DNA from: Monocercomonoides exilis
Lineage: Eukaryota > Preaxostyla > Oxymonadida > Polymastigidae
DNA: 64,000 nucleotides
Assembly: GCA_001643675.2 (NCBI GenBank)
Contig: LSRY02000048.1
Coordinates: 530,001 to 594,000, forward strand
Direction: 5' to 3'
Of this stretch, positions 30,615-44,300 are shown piece by piece (positions within the stretch are counted from its first letter, which is position 1; the number at the start of each line of letters is the position of its first letter). The translations under genes and the position numbers were made by a program. Below the pieces are notes generated by a model. It was not told the origin of the DNA and did not search any database. It saw nothing but the letters and a program-made list of their open reading frames with translations.

Positions 30615-33323
30615 CTAGCACTGAATTCGATAAGAGTTGAATGAAAAAGAAGTGGATGAAGAAAGAGCAGGCGGTGAAAGTGAAAAAAGTGGTTCAGGAA
30701 TAGCAGGAAAAGCAGAAGAAAGAAGTTCAGTTTGGGACTGCAGTGAAGGAGATAAAAATGTTCTGAGAGAAGAAGATTGAAGTTGGATGTTCATAAAAAA
30801 GGATGAATCGACAAGCGAAGAAGTGCAGTTAGAGGGAGGTTGAAGAGAAATATTCTCATTTGAAGCAAAATCATCAGCTGAATCAAAAGGCGCTACCAAA
30901 TTGAGTGAAGGATATTCTTCATCGAATCCGCCGCAGTTGAATTCTGCAAAGCGGAGAAAGATACCAATTTTGAGAATGAAAGCGCATCTCTTCTTCCAGG
31001 CACGTTGTTCTAGCTGAATGTTCTTATCCCTTTCTCCTTCTGAAACATCAGAGGTGATCCTTTCCCTGCTCATTTCCTTCCCTTCCTGTGTGTCACATCC
31101 GCTTCCTCTTTGAACGGCCACCATCCCCTCCACTTCATCCCCCTTCCTCTTCTCAACTCCTCCCTGCTCTGCCTCAGACCACTCTTCAGTGCACTCATCA
31201 GATCCAACCGCGTTCTTGTCTGCCTCGCGTCGACTGCTGCACACACAGGCACCTTCCGCATCTTCCACGCAAATTGCCCGTTTTCCTCGCTTTTGAAACG
31301 CACATAACGGCAGGGCGCATCCAGTTCATCGCTCAAATCTTCCAGGTCAGAATTAGCGAGGTCATTCAGCATGCAGTCCAATTTCAGCTCTCTTGTCAAA
31401 ATTGGCGTTTGGCTTTCTTTCGTCTCTTGTTACTCCTCGCTTGCCACATTATTCTCTTTCTGGTTGGTCGGCGTGCCTGTCTCAAGATGTGGTTATAATA
31501 CTCCTTGGATACTGCTAAACAGATTCTTGTCCTTTTCCTCTATCTTCTTCACCAATTTCTCCATTTTTCTGCGCTCTCGCTCTTCTTTCTCATTCCTCTT
31601 CTTCTGTATTTCCTGTTGTTTCATTAGCCGAAGTAGGTTTTCTGTCTGATCATCAGATTCCAATGAATTAAACGTGATTTTCGCCTCTTCATCATCCACT
31701 TTCCCTTTCTCATTCTGAAACTCATCTTGCATCGCCCTTGTCACTTCTTTGTTCAAATCTTTCATCCCCATCGCACCCAACGTCACCCCTCCTCCTCCTC
31801 CAATTCCTCCTCCTCCAATATCAGGTGACAGCGGAGTTAAAGGTGCGCCAACAGCTCCTCTTCCCATCTCCATCTCTTGGCTGTACGCAATCAACGCTCT
31901 CCCTCCGACTCCTCTTCATCCACCGTCCATTCGCTTCCCTCGTGAAAAGTGTTTTGTCCAAAGGCATCTCTTGCTGAAGAATATTGATTAGGCTGCGGAG
32001 AAGGTAATGCTATTGTGTTCTGTTACTACTATTTTTGCTGGACTTGTGATGAAAGTGGCTCTGTTTTTGACTAGACAGTCGTTTCACGTTTTTTATCATT
32101 TTTTTATTGATTCTTTGGCATTTGCACTCTTTTCTACTTCCGTTTGATTATATTTGCTTTTGAAACAACTGCTTTGGGGTTGTTCATTAAATCCTCCAAA
32201 ATCACTTCTTTTCCTCATCTTTTCCATCATCTTCATCTCCTTCAACTTCTTCCTTGTTTCCATTTTTATTAAAAGAATTATTCCATTCTTTCTCTTCTTT
32301 TCTGTCTTCTTTGCCATCTCCCTCACTTTTTGCAGCATTTTCATAAATTCCTGGTCTTTTTATCGACTAGTCAATCGGCGCAGGAGAAAGCAGCAGGTTT
32401 GCTCTTACCATCAAAAGCACCTCATTCACAACAGAATCTCGTTAAAGCTCAAGCGCCTGGTTATATCTTCGCATCAACCTTTGTTTCTCTCTCTGTTTGT
32501 GTCTCTTCTCTCTTTCCTCTTCTTCATCACTGACTGTGGCGCTGTCGCAAAGGCATTCACTATCTTCATTTTTCTTCGTTTTTTTTTTCAAAGATTCTCT
32601 TCCAATCAATGATAAACTCTCGTTTTCTTCTGTTTTTAATTTATTTTCATTTTGATCATCATTGTTATCTCTATTTTTTGTAGATTTTGATTCCTTCCTC
32701 ATCTTAATCAGTTCTCTAATTATTCTCTCCTCTCTTCTCTCGTTCCTTGCTTCTCTCTTTCTTTCCTTCGCTCTCTCTCTTTCTCTCTTTCTCTTCTCCA
32801 GATTCTCCGCATACCGCTCCACCATCCGAAACTCTGCAAACAGCGGCAGCGCCTCAAATACATCGGGAGGGAGAACAAAATATTGTCTTTTCCTTCTTCT
32901 TCCGAACTGCAATCTCATCATCCTCGTCTGCTGCTCTTCGCTTGTCAGAAATCTGTTTCAAGAAGAGCGAAGCAATGAGGAAGAAGAAGAGGAGGAGGAA
33001 GAAGAGGAGGAAGAAGAAGAACGTGAAGCGCCAGAAGCAGCAGCCACTTGTGCACAGCGGTTGAGAAAGCGTCGGCGGAGGAGAGGATGCATTGCTCTTA
33101 TGCGGCGAGCCATAGCAATTTCAGAACGATGAGGTGGTTTTGGATGGAGAGAGAGGTCGGTTACTGCTGGAGAAGATGAGGAAGAGGAAGATGAAGAGGA
33201 GGAAGATAAAGATGAAGGAGAGGGTGAAGGAGATGATTGAGGAAGAGAAAGAAAAGATTCATTGGGCAATGAAGAAGGAGATGTACCTGTTCCTGTGCCA
33301 ACACCAGCAATTGAATGTGTCAA
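30615..33323 (-). pseudogene. Decayed unrecognised gene (acidic/Ser-rich and coiled-coil segments)
   Basis: Consecutive minus-strand open segments share frames but are split by stops and at least one frameshift. 33323-32958 and 32921-32442 share one frame (MARRIRAMHPLLRRRFLNRC, then DVFEALPLFAEFRMVERYAE and a charged helix). 31894-31493 and 31399-31070 share another (MGMKDLNKEVTRAMQDEFQN; LDCMLNDLANSDLEDLSDEL). 31268-30615 ends in a Ser-rich region. Coherent composition over 2.7 kb points to a former gene of about 900 residues. I recognise no domain. Confidence 0.4.
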
Positions 33324-33329
33324 AAAGGT

Positions 33330-35440
33330 TTATGTTGAATTTTGATTGCTTTTTCTCAGTCTTTGTCTTTGAGGCACATAAGACGAATTCTGAAGAGTTG
33401 CTTCTTGTGGTGGAAGGATCACAGGAAGCGGCAGACGCGGCGCATGTTTTCTTTTGAAGTCTCCGATGTTTTCGTCAATTTCTGCTTTTTCAGCTCTTTC
33501 TTGTGAAGAATTCAGTTCTGACTGTTCGGATGAAGAGGAAGATGAAGATGAGTCGTTATTTTCCTTTCTTTCTTTTGGAATTAGTCTACTGCTGTTTTCG
33601 ATGATGATGTTGAAGAATCAAAAGAAGAAGAAGAAGAAGTTGAGATAAAACAACATCTTCTTATTCATTTCCTTCTTCACCATTTTCACCATCTTCTTTT
33701 TCATAACCGCTTCCTTCTGTTCTATCTTCATATTACGTTGTACGCTCAAATGAATCAAAAAAAGATAGTTCTGATTCAAATTATGCATCCAAAAGTCTTT
33801 TAGTGTCGAAATCCATTCCAATGAGCGAGAAAGAACAATAAAAAAAGAGAAGGAGAAGAAGATAAAGCAGAAATAGAGATAGAAATAGAAGAAGAAAATG
33901 ATGTTTTATCTGCATTGCTCCGCAGATATCTCTTTGTCTTCATCTTCAGTCTTTTCAATTTCTCTTCCTTCTTTCTCACTTTTTCTCTCTCCTTCTCTCT
34001 CTCATTCTCTAACATTATCTTTCATTATACAACCGCCAAGTTATTAATGAATGTCTCATTTGTGAACAATAATTTCTTCAACTCATCATCCGACGCTGCT
34101 GAAAGTAATAGAAGAAAAATGTTGCAAAAGACTCCATTTTACTGTTTGTTATATTTTTGTTTAAAAATTCCTGCACTTGAAATGCCCAGCAGCAGTGGTG
34201 CAAAATTTGGAGAGAGGAAGGAAGAAACAACTTTTTTGATTGGGAAACGGGTTATAGACGTTAAAGAAATTGAATACGATGTGCAGAATTGAGTGATCTG
34301 TCCATTGATATCCCTTCGGCAGGAGGAGTACATCAAAGAAGAAGAAGAACGTTGTGATGAACTTGAAGACATAGATGATCTGCAAGAATTCACATATTGA
34401 TGGCTCGTGGCAGCTCTATTTGTGCTTGTGATGTTACACAAAAAAGATATTTTATCTGTTGAGGATATTTGAGGAAAGAGAGCATTTGGTGGAAGCTGAA
34501 ATTATTTTTTGAGGCAAAGTGAGAAAGAAGAGAGGAGGAGAAGGAGATCTGTGGTGTTTGAACGGAGTGTTATTCACAGAAGATATGGAGTGACAGTTAA
34601 AAGAGGAGAACTTTTATTTGAAAGAGGAGATAATTCCTGCATTTTGCGACGCGCACGTGACTTACTCGAACAAGGAAACTACAAAGCTGTTTGTGGATAA
34701 CTGATTTGAGAAGGAAGAAGAAGAAGAAGAAGTTGACGAAGAAGAGAAGAAATGTTTAGTGGTCTGTGAGAAGAGGAAGTCTCGTTTCATGTGGAATGAA
34801 CAGTCAGCCGCAACACAATGACAATAGTAGAAGCCAAATGAACAGAAGAGGGTTCCCGGTTCAGTCTTTTTCATCAGCTCTGACTCCAATGATGATAGAA
34901 ATGATGTGAAGCGACTGTGGAAGAGACGCGTCGCCCAATCAAAGAAAAAGAAGCTGTATAAAAAACATGAAAAGAGGTTGTTCATATGTTTACGTATCAA
35001 TTAATAGAAAAAAATTAAAATAAGAGTTTGAAAAAGTTTAAAATAGAAAAACAAGAAATATGATAAAAACAATAATAACAATAAGATAAAAATATGACAA
35101 ACATTATCAAGTCAGGAATAGCACCTTCATCGTATCTTGTACAGAGCTTATTAGCAATTGTTTGAATGAGTCCAATCTGACTGGAAAGATTGAATGAATC
35201 GGTGATTTTTATGTAGAGGGGGCCCAAACAAAAAATTCGATGAAGATTGGAAATAAACACATCATATAATGACCGATTCGGCCAAATCACAAGAAAAAGA
35301 TGAAGTTCATAATAAATGATGGAAAAAAGTTCAGAAAATTTCAAAAATTGAAAAAAAATATATTTAAAAATAAATACACAATAATTCTTTGTAATAATTA
35401 AAAGAAAAATTCAACTCACACCATATCATTTCAATTCTTC
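33330..35440. other. Coding-like relic region, no intact gene
   Basis: Short open segments on both strands, GAA/TTC runs, and fragments such as INGQITQFCTSYSISLTSIT (minus, 34139-34441). No frame exceeds about 125 codons and none is recognisable. Probably decayed genes. Confidence 0.35.
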
Positions 35441-35444
35441 GTTA

Positions 35445-36890
35445 TTGCCGAAGTCGATATGAATGGAATTCTTTTCTTTTCAAAAACCAAGCTCAAAAAT
35501 TTTGCACCCTTCTTCTTCTTTTCTGCTTTCCTGACCTCCCTCTTCTTCGAGAAATTCGGCAATATTGACCTGAAAAACACAAAATTTACCTGAAAGATAG
35601 CAGCATTCACTCACTGAACTCGCAATGCTTGCTGCTCTGCGCTCGCTCAACTTCGACTCTTCTCCAAACTCCTCCTATGATGTAAATTATGTCTTTTTTT
35701 CGATCGCAATCCTCTTTGGCCGTATGATATTCTTTTTTGTCAGCGTTTCTGCCCCATTCGACACAAACAGCGAAAAATCCAACGCAGACAAATTGATCCC
35801 ACTGATGTTTCCATTTCCCCCTCTTCCTCTGCTGCTTCTTTCACATTCATCAGTAACTGGTCTGCGTGTTGTGACTCAAATATAACCTCACGAAGCTTAC
35901 ACATTCTCTTCTGTTGTATCCTCCCAGGCTGCGCGGATAACAGTGCAGGTTTAAGAACTTTGCAAGGGGGTCCGCACCTAAAATGAGCAGGTCGTTCGTC
36001 GCCCACTTCTCATCGACAGTGAGTCTGCCGTCATAAACAATCCAGTTCTCGTTTAGCACATAGAAGAGGTTCGTGTCCACGTACCGCACCGCACACAAAA
36101 TATACAGCGCGCACTCGCTGTTCACCTGAAGTATCCTCGTCGGCTTCTCCTGTCACAGCCCACAGAACAAGTTCATAGCGTGCTGTGGATCGGACGAAGG
36201 GTGTGGGGCAAGCACAAGAGAAGAGATATCTCTGTTAACATGCTGAGTATTCTTCGCAAACTGTGTTTATGGAAGATGTTGACCTTTACCTCTTCGTCAT
36301 CTGCCTCGTCCCGCTTGTCAAACATCCTTTAAACCACAGACACTCTTGACGCGCCTTCCTCTCCTCCTTTCCTCAGGACTCTTATTCCTTGTTCCTCATT
36401 CTTCTTCTCCTTCAGGAGCGATTGCAGATGGCAGATCTTGTCCAAGTTTCTGTTCTTTGTTTCCTCAAATCGCATCAACTTCAGCTGAATACGATTTGTG
36501 ACTGGAATTAATGATATATCCTTTTTCTCCTCATTCCATTTAGTCTCCTCAGCCAGCTGTGCCGTTGTGAATTTTTTCTGTTTTTTTTTTTTTTTCTCTG
36601 TCCTTTTTTTCATTCTCTATCTCTTTTTCTGTTGCTCCTTCCACTTCCTCATCTTCCCAAATCTGTTCCATTGCCTTCCTCCTGCTCCTCTTCTTTCCTC
36701 TCTTCAGGGACCTCAGAGCATGAATCTCTGGAAGAATCTGTTTCAAACATAATATCAAATTCACGAGTTCCGATGAACTGCTGTTCGATGATCTCGTGTC
36801 TTTGGTTTTGATCAATTCAAACAGCTCCATCTTCCGCTCATCTCCTGTTGAGAAGATAAAAAATCTCTTATGCAACAAATGAAACTAATT
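35445..36890 (-). pseudogene. Decayed unrecognised gene, minus strand
   Basis: Open segments 36125-35850 (CALYILCAVRYVDTNLFYVL, WIVYDGRLTVDEKWATNDLL), then in a shifted frame LREVIFESQHADQLLMNVKE, and upstream 36878-36329, a charged helical segment. They sit in protein-like order but with frame changes, and one TAG-containing splice-like site (GTGTAAGC after AAGAGAAT) cannot be excluded. Function unknown. It could be a real multi-exon gene that I failed to join. Confidence 0.35.
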
Positions 36891-37111
36891 CAAAAAAGAC
36901 ATTATTACAGCCATGACGAAAATTGCTAGGAAAAATTAAAAAATAAAAAATCGAAAGGAAAAAGAAGAATACGAAGATAATACTTGCAAAGGTTATTGCC
37001 AATTCAATTGTATAACTTTCATATCAAAGCACAAAGGTAGTATTCATCAACTGAACGAAATATTTGTAAATTGATTTATCTTATATTATTTCAAAAAATT
37101 TTATTAATTGA

Positions 37112-40100
37112 AAAGATCATGGCAATTCAGCCATTTCATTTTTGTGCTTAAAACATCATTATATTAAACTATCAGCTCATTAAGCATAGAATATGCGACT
37201 TTCAATGTTGACCAAAATGCACAAATAATTTGGTTTTTTTAAGATCATTAATTTTGAATATTCTATTTAATTTTATTTTTTTTTTTGTTTTTTTTTTATT
37301 TATTTTTAATTATTTAATAATTAACTTTTTGTTATTTTTATCGAATGATTCAAATGAATTTCTTTTTTTCTATTTTTTTTTTTTTTTATTAATTTTTGTT
37401 ACAAAAACTGAAGTGAGAAAAAACAAGCATTAGCAATAAATTTGAAGTGTGAAATATGTCACATGACTTTTTTATAAAAAGAAAGAGAAGGTTTCCAATT
37501 TTCTTGTGACATAAAAATCCAGTAATCCTCCCATTTGTCTGGAATTATTTCTGACACGCTATTATCATTGCACTCTAAAAAAATTGAAGAATATGACGGT
37601 CTATTCACATCTTTTTTCACAATAGCGATAAAATGACCTTGTTCGTATATTGCAGTTGAGTGAATAATGCAACCAACAAAATCATAAACGACGGATCGCT
37701 CAATGCCATTCAAAATCAAGTCTCTTTCTTCCTTTAATTCAAATGGGTTTTTGATGTCTAACTCATTCGGTCCCTGTCCCTTTTCAATAAACACAATAGA
37801 TTTCGGAGGTGCGAGAACCCGAAAAGTTTCATTGACATTGTGATTAATCGTGAGAATTTCCGGGAATGAAACAAAGCGAACGAATGGAATGCAAGGTTGG
37901 TCAGTTTCACACATATTACACATTCGATTTCGTTGTTCTGTGATAAGATTAACGTTTGTAAGTGATTTTAACAAGCCTCTGATTATGTCAGATCCATTTA
38001 TAGTGAAATAATACCTTGTTTCACGATTCGAAACTAAGAAATTTTCACAATGAGTGCATTTACGAACGTTTTTGCTGTAGATTGAAAACATATGATAGAT
38101 TTTATTCTTTTTATCCGACAACATATCCAACATTTTATCAAAAACATCAGTCAGTTTTTGTGCCACATTTCTTGGTCCAATTTTCAATTCGTAAAAGTTC
38201 CATATAACTGTTCCATTCCAAACTTTGCTGTTCTTTTTTGACTTCCGGAGCATTTCGAATAATTGTATGAACTCTGCTTGTTCATCCTTCATCATTGCAA
38301 CTTGATTTCTGTTTATGTCAAGTGCAGCGAAACATTGACAAATAGAAGACAACGAACAGACACTCCCTGTATTCACAAGCCCTCTTTTCGACTCTAATTG
38401 TTGAAGCACACATAAGCGTGATTTCGCTTCGATTTCTTCATCCCGTTTGAGTGCATTTGAAAACGGTTTTAGTAGTTCATTTGAATCTTTCTTTCTTTTA
38501 TCCATATTTTCTTCAGCTTCAAATTGATAACTATTAAGGTAATAAACTATTCTATCAATTGAAGAAGATGATAGAGTTTTTTTTTCATTTGAAGCAGATG
38601 GTGGTTGTGAGTCAGATGATTGTTCTGTAGCAAATGATAGATAATTTTGCAGAGAGGATAAAGAAAGGTTATGATATGTGTCAGATATTGTGTTTTTCTC
38701 ATTCAAAAACATCTGTGATGATAGTGGCAAGTTCTCTGAAGGTGACGAAGAATTTGAATCAAGAGGTGAAGATGCTGAAAATGATGCAGAAGTCGTGGAA
38801 GAAGAATCTTCAAAAAGCGATTCTTGAATTGCTGGTTGAGAGGTTTTTGTGGATTCTTCATTTTGAAATGGAGGCTGAATCGTATATTCTGATGAATTGC
38901 ATGAACTATTTGTAGTTGTAGAAAATGAAGAGGAAGAAGAGGAAGAAGAGGAGATGAACGAGGAAGCAGATGAGGCTGAAGAGTTAGAAAAAGAGGAGGA
39001 GGAAGAGGAATAGGAAGATGATGACAACAGAGGCAAAGGAGGAAGTGCAGAAGTTGATGATGCTTGGATAGAAGATGAAGTTGAAACAGCTTCTGCAGCC
39101 GGAGGTGAGAAAGGAGACAGAAAAAAAGGCTGAGCTGAAGTTGTTGTTGCTGAGGAAGCCGATGCTAAAGGAGATGATGAGGAAATCGATGAAGATGAAT
39201 TGGTCTCATTTTTCAATGGAGAAGTGTTCGCAGGAGAAAAATGTGATTCATTTGAAAGATCTATTTTGGAGTTAATATTGCTTCCGTTATGTGGAGGAAA
39301 TGAGTGATAAGCAGAAGCAGATAAAGAAGAGGAGGGGATTAGAGTTGTTCCTAGAAAAGAGGGAGATGAAGTTGATGAAGGGGATTGGAGGGATGCGGGA
39401 GTTGGAGAGGAGGCTGTGGGAGAAGAGACATTGGAGACGGAAACCATTCGTGAAGTTGTGAGGTTAGTGAAGGGGTTGGGTGAGGAAAAAGAAGAAGAAG
39501 ATAGAGGAGGAGGAGGAGGGCTTGTTGGAGAAATGTCAAGTGGACATATTTCGAAAGAGGAGGAATGCAATGAAGAAGATAACAATGGCTGAGAATGATT
39601 CGAAGCCGAAGAGTTATTCGTTTTTGCAATTGATGTTAATTTCAACATCATCGATTGATCAGTTTTAATTTTTAATTTTGGCGTTGTGGGATTAAGAGAT
39701 GAAGAACTTGATGCTGATGAAGTTGATGGGATGATTAACGGATAACCCGGTGGAGATGCAGCTGATGAAACCGGAACAGAAAAGGAAGGAGATGAGATAT
39801 TTTTTGTTGAAAGATTATTGAACAAATTGGTGGGTTTTGTCTCTGTTTGAGAGGACTCATGAAAAAGCGATGATGTTGATGGCAAAGGAAGAGAAGCACT
39901 TGATGAAGAACGCGCTAAAGAGGAAGAAGTGTTCATTGAAGAAATAGGAGCGAAGGAGGATAAATGAAATATGTTGAAAGGAGAGTCAGGTGAAATAGAA
40001 GGTGGAGATGAGAAAGGAGAAGGAAATGAAGACAATGATGAAGAGTACGATTGTGCATGAAGAGGGAGAAATGAAGATGCTCCTTTTCCACTATCTTCTT

Positions 40101-41042
40101 CGTCATATCTCTTACTCGACGACATCTCACTTTCATCATCTGAACTTAGCAAAAATTCCTCTCTAATATTGTTATTTATTTCCCTTCTTCTGCATGAATT
40201 TTCCTTCGTTAGCAGCTTTCTTTTTCTGTGTTGTATCCAATCAGCATTATCATATGAGGAAACTTCAATATTGTATCCGAATTCGTTGCGAAGTTCCTTT
40301 TGAGAGTAATTTTGAGTCAGAGCTAGAATCATCATATTCTTGATGGGAGTTGAAGCATCATTAAATGCAAATCTCAATTCTTTAACAAGACATGTGAGAG
40401 GTGCTGTATTGATTCATTTCAACAGACAGATATCGAAAGAAAAAAAATCAGAAAAACAAAAAGACGAAACAGAAAAGAAAAAACAAGGAAAAATTAATAT
40501 GATCGAAGAAATTAAACAAAAAAAATATTAAAAAAAAAGACATGCAGTTTGGCGATTTCATGGACTCAAGATAAAGTGATTTTCCTAAATCGTTTTCGTT
40601 CACAAAATTTGTGAACACAACAAATGCTCTTTCATATGGCATATTTTGCAACAACTCTTCCATGCGATCAACATCTGTTTTGATAGATTTCCGGCTCATT
40701 CCACGATGCTTTCTTCCAGAATTGAACATCAAAAAACAACTTTTCGACAATTTATTCTGCATATATTAAATGTTGATAAAAGATTGTTAAAAATAGTGAA
40801 AATGCAAAATTCTGAAATAATATATAACGAATTCAGTGCCGTTCCAAACCCCTTACACTCGGGTGAATGGAAAATGAAAACAAGAAAATAGTATTTTTGT
40901 GCTGTTTGATCTTTATTATATAAATAACTTGTGCATTTTGCTCGATTCAAAAAAACATATTTTTCTTATTCTAATTTGTATTTTTTATCAAGTTGTGTTG
41001 AACTTTACAAAAACAATTCATGCCCTAATTGCCATGATCTTT
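37112..41042 (-). mobile_element. GATCATGGC-type DNA transposon, protease-only member (3.9 kb)
   Basis: Perfect 16-bp terminal inverted repeats, AAAGATCATGGCAATT at 37112-37127 and its reverse complement at 41027-41042, bracket the gene at 37459-40762. The left-end 145 bp (to about 37258) also matches the long terminal repeats of the element at 47250-53096; the right end keeps only the outermost bases. I cannot identify a target-site duplication. The boundary call depends on the inverted repeat and on homology to the larger element. Confidence 0.65.
37459..40762 (-). CDS. C19 ubiquitin-protease-like protein of the smaller transposon
   Basis: The main exon runs from the open frame at 40377 down to TGA-free sequence ending at 37459; counted from 40377 it has 972 codons. 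An upstream exon in 40570-40762 (DRMEELLQNMPYERAFVVF) matches exon 1 of the 47.7-kb gene, but I cannot fix the junction. An N-terminal module (MMILALTQNYSQKELRNEFG) precedes about 550 residues of Ser-rich low complexity. The C19-like domain follows: nucleophile Cys674 in GLVNTGSVCSLSS, CxxC pairs KCTHCENF and MCNMCE, His915 in GHFIAIV, and LECNDNSVSEI. The oxyanion Asn of the usual GNTC motif is Ser. It ends right after this domain, lacking the transposase half seen in its relative. Confidence 0.7.
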
Positions 41043-44000
41043 GGAAATAACACAATTTTCTTGACATGTTATTTTGTCGTTCATTCTATTATATTCATAA
41101 AGATAAAAATAAAATTTCTTCACTCAGACAGAAATTTGAAGTTCAATCATATTCATGCATTCATATTCAAAGAAACTGTGCCATTAGGGAAACTGACATT
41201 TCGGAAATGTTCTTGAAGAAGTTTGTTAAGAATTGACTGATAGGATCGTAAACATTTGTACAAGAATTGGGGCTTGAAACTGCTGAACATATTGATACAA
41301 AATTCGAAGACGATATTATTCAAATTTTGTTGATAGAACTGACAAACAAAAAATATCATTGTTCAAAAGGATAATTCACAAGAGAACAAAAGCGATATAT
41401 ATCAAAAAAACAGCTCAAAAATATTTATCAAATCAATGATCTTGATTCAAAGAGGTTGAACACAAGATTTTCAATGTTATCTGGAGAGACAACGCAAGGG
41501 AAATAGGAGTGGAAAGGATTCGGTATGTCCAGTAAAGACACTTCTGCAACAACTGATTGCTTGCAAGTTAGGCATATCTTTTTGCTCCGTTTTAATATTC
41601 AACCAAAATCGTTTCAAAAAATGAAGAGATTTGTTCTTTTGGAGACAACTCTGAACATCTTGAGCGGATTGCCAATACCGAACCAGAAAAAATGTCTCTT
41701 AATATTTGATTTAAGTTGTCTAAAAGTAATTATCATCTGAAGTAAACTATGCTTGATGTGAATTTCTTGTTGAACGATACAGATTTTTTAGCCATTCTTA
41801 ACCAGCCTTATTATTTTTTCGAGTATCTGTCAAAGTTCAATCCTGTTAAAGTGTGTGACGAGCAGAGTTGGCGGTGCATTCATACATTCATCATTGCAAC
41901 CTGTCTAATTTACACATTTAACAGCTGAACGAGCTGCAGGTTTTGATGTCAAGAGAAGGATGCGATTACGCTGTTCATTCACACCACTCATCTGGATTCA
42001 ATGGGAGTGCAGGATTGAATGATACAACAGGAGCAATGTCTGCACTTTACAGACAGCCAAGTCGAATATTTTCAATTCGGCTGGAAGGCTCAAAACTCCC
42101 GCAATACTTTCCTTTTGAAGATCATTTTATATTTAGTGGATGAGACATGCCTCATCAACGCAAACAGCAGAAAAGCCCTCTTTGATTGGCTCTCCTCCGA
42201 ACAGCACACCATTGTTACAGAGTCCACCACACGTTCCGTTGGAGTACATTGCACAGCATCAGATTTTGCACCAGCTCAACTTTTCATTCTCTCGAAACAG
42301 ACAATCAACGTTTGCCTCGCTCTTTTCTGGCCAATCCGTCATCGAAACAGGCTATGCACCATCAACTTGAGCATTTTAGTTTGCGACATTTGCTTTTTAC
42401 ACTCTCATTCAGTCTGTAGCTCCAATGTTTTTTCAGTCGACTGGACAGTAGATACCATAACGGAGCTTTGTCTCTTTTTCTGTGTTTCCAAATTTTCAAC
42501 TTCATGAAGCTCTTCAGCCTCGTTTTTTCACCAATCTTTTGGGTATTCTCGAAACGGCTCCTTCTCTTTCCGTGCATGTGGCAGGTTCAACCACATATCG
42601 TTTTCATCTGTCAGCTCGCATCAGCCTGTTCGCGAATTGACACACGAGCATAATATTATTTTCTTCTTTAAGAACAAGCAGCTTCCTTTTGCTGTGGTGG
42701 AGTTGCGAGTAACTCCAGATCCAACGTCACCTCCTCTGTTCGTTCCAGATGACTAGCCGTATATGTGCAGCTTGAGTGAAATGCAGTTTATGTCTGTTAT
42801 GTCCCTCACAACACGCATCCACCAGGCACACATGAAGATGGACAAGACGGAGCTTGCAAAGCGGTTCTATGCAGCATAGAGAGAGTTTCTGCTCAGAGGA
42901 ATGAAGAAGATAACGGTGTTGGAGCAGTTGCTGAACATTGTTTTGCATATCCTCCGGTCGTATGAACTGTCTACGCTGAAGTCATCGGAGAATTCACATG
43001 TTCTCAACAAGTGATCCAACAACAACAAAGACAACAACAACAATTCAGTTCATTTGGAGCAAGCGCATCTGCGTCACAGCCTTATTCCCTCGATTTGCTG
43101 TCCGAGAAGAAGATTCAATTTGGTTTTGGAGAAGATGCGAAGAAGCGCAAAGGAGATGCAATTTGTCTAATCGAATTCAACTGAATAAGCAGTGGCCTTT
43201 CACATTCTGGTGGCTCAACATTTTCAATTGCAACAGTCTCATCAGAGTCAACAACAGTTTCGTCCACAAACACGAACAACCCTCTGCCTTTGTTGACTCT
43301 GTTTTATCATCTTCAACTTCTGAGCTCTTAAACTGTCTTTAATCTCCATTGTCCACTGAATCCTCGTTGCCTTCCTCAATTATGGCATTCTTGCAGCCTT
43401 CTTCTTCATCTTCTTCAACTTCTTCTATGAGTGAATATGGGCCTGTCTCACACGACAGCATTTTCCGCTCCGTCGGAGCCATTTCGCGGCTAATCATATG
43501 CTTGAAAAGATAATAAAGAAAGTCACAAGATCAGGTTCTGCTTTCTGAATCACTGAAAGAAGTAATTTTCACTTCATTTCATTCATCGTCAGTCAGTCCG
43601 TCCATTGTGCTAACGTTTGCCTATGTCATTCCAGAGTTCTTAAATCAATTATCGAAGTGGCGGAATGCCTTTGTATATCGACTTGATGCTGAACTTCGTT
43701 TTCGGATAATGGAGATTGTTGAATTGCTGAATGAGACGAATCATAGCATAAATGGTCCTGCTGAAAAAATCGATAAAATGCGCAGACTTTTATCGGAGTT
43801 TTCAGGCTTTCTCGACAGAAGAATCGACTTTCAGATGGAGTTGCATGATGTGAGCGAAGAGATCAGTCAGCTTGTGAAATATCAACCAAAAGACAACAAG
43901 AAGATTCTATCACTTATGAATGAAGCAACTGAATTGAACCGTGCTTTGGAGAAGAAACATTCAGAATTTTTTGTATCGCTGGAAACAAAGAAGAGGCAGT

Positions 44001-44300
44001 TCGCTGGATAACTTTGGGGCAACAAAGGAGACTTTGTGTTCAGATCCTCAGTTTTGGTAAATCGTGCATTTTCTGTTCTTGCATTGCCGAATGATCCATA
44101 TAGAGACACATTTATGCAGACAGAGACTGCACAGCGTTATTTCGACCATGTGAAGGAGAAGAAAGCAAAGCAACGGGAGCTCAACAGCGATGAGGTGCTT
44201 TTGTGATGAAATTGAAAACTTTTCGACAATTGAACGATTTGGATGGGGAATCACATTATGAACGAAACCTGTTTGTTCTCATTGATGATAAATGAAGGTT
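41043..44300. pseudogene. Decayed genes, plus strand mostly, unrecognised
   Basis: Coding-like segments with frequent stops: 42019-42507, then MCSLSEMQFMSVMSLTTRIH near 42,765 and REFLLRGMKKITVLEQLLNI near 42,880 with in-frame stops, and 43607-44011, a coiled coil (FQMELHDVSEEISQLVKYQP). After its stop the frame continues with LPNDPYRDTFMQTETAQRYF. A minus fragment at 41153-41359 (IVFEFCINMFSSFKPQFLYK) may belong to another gene. No family recognised. Confidence 0.35.
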
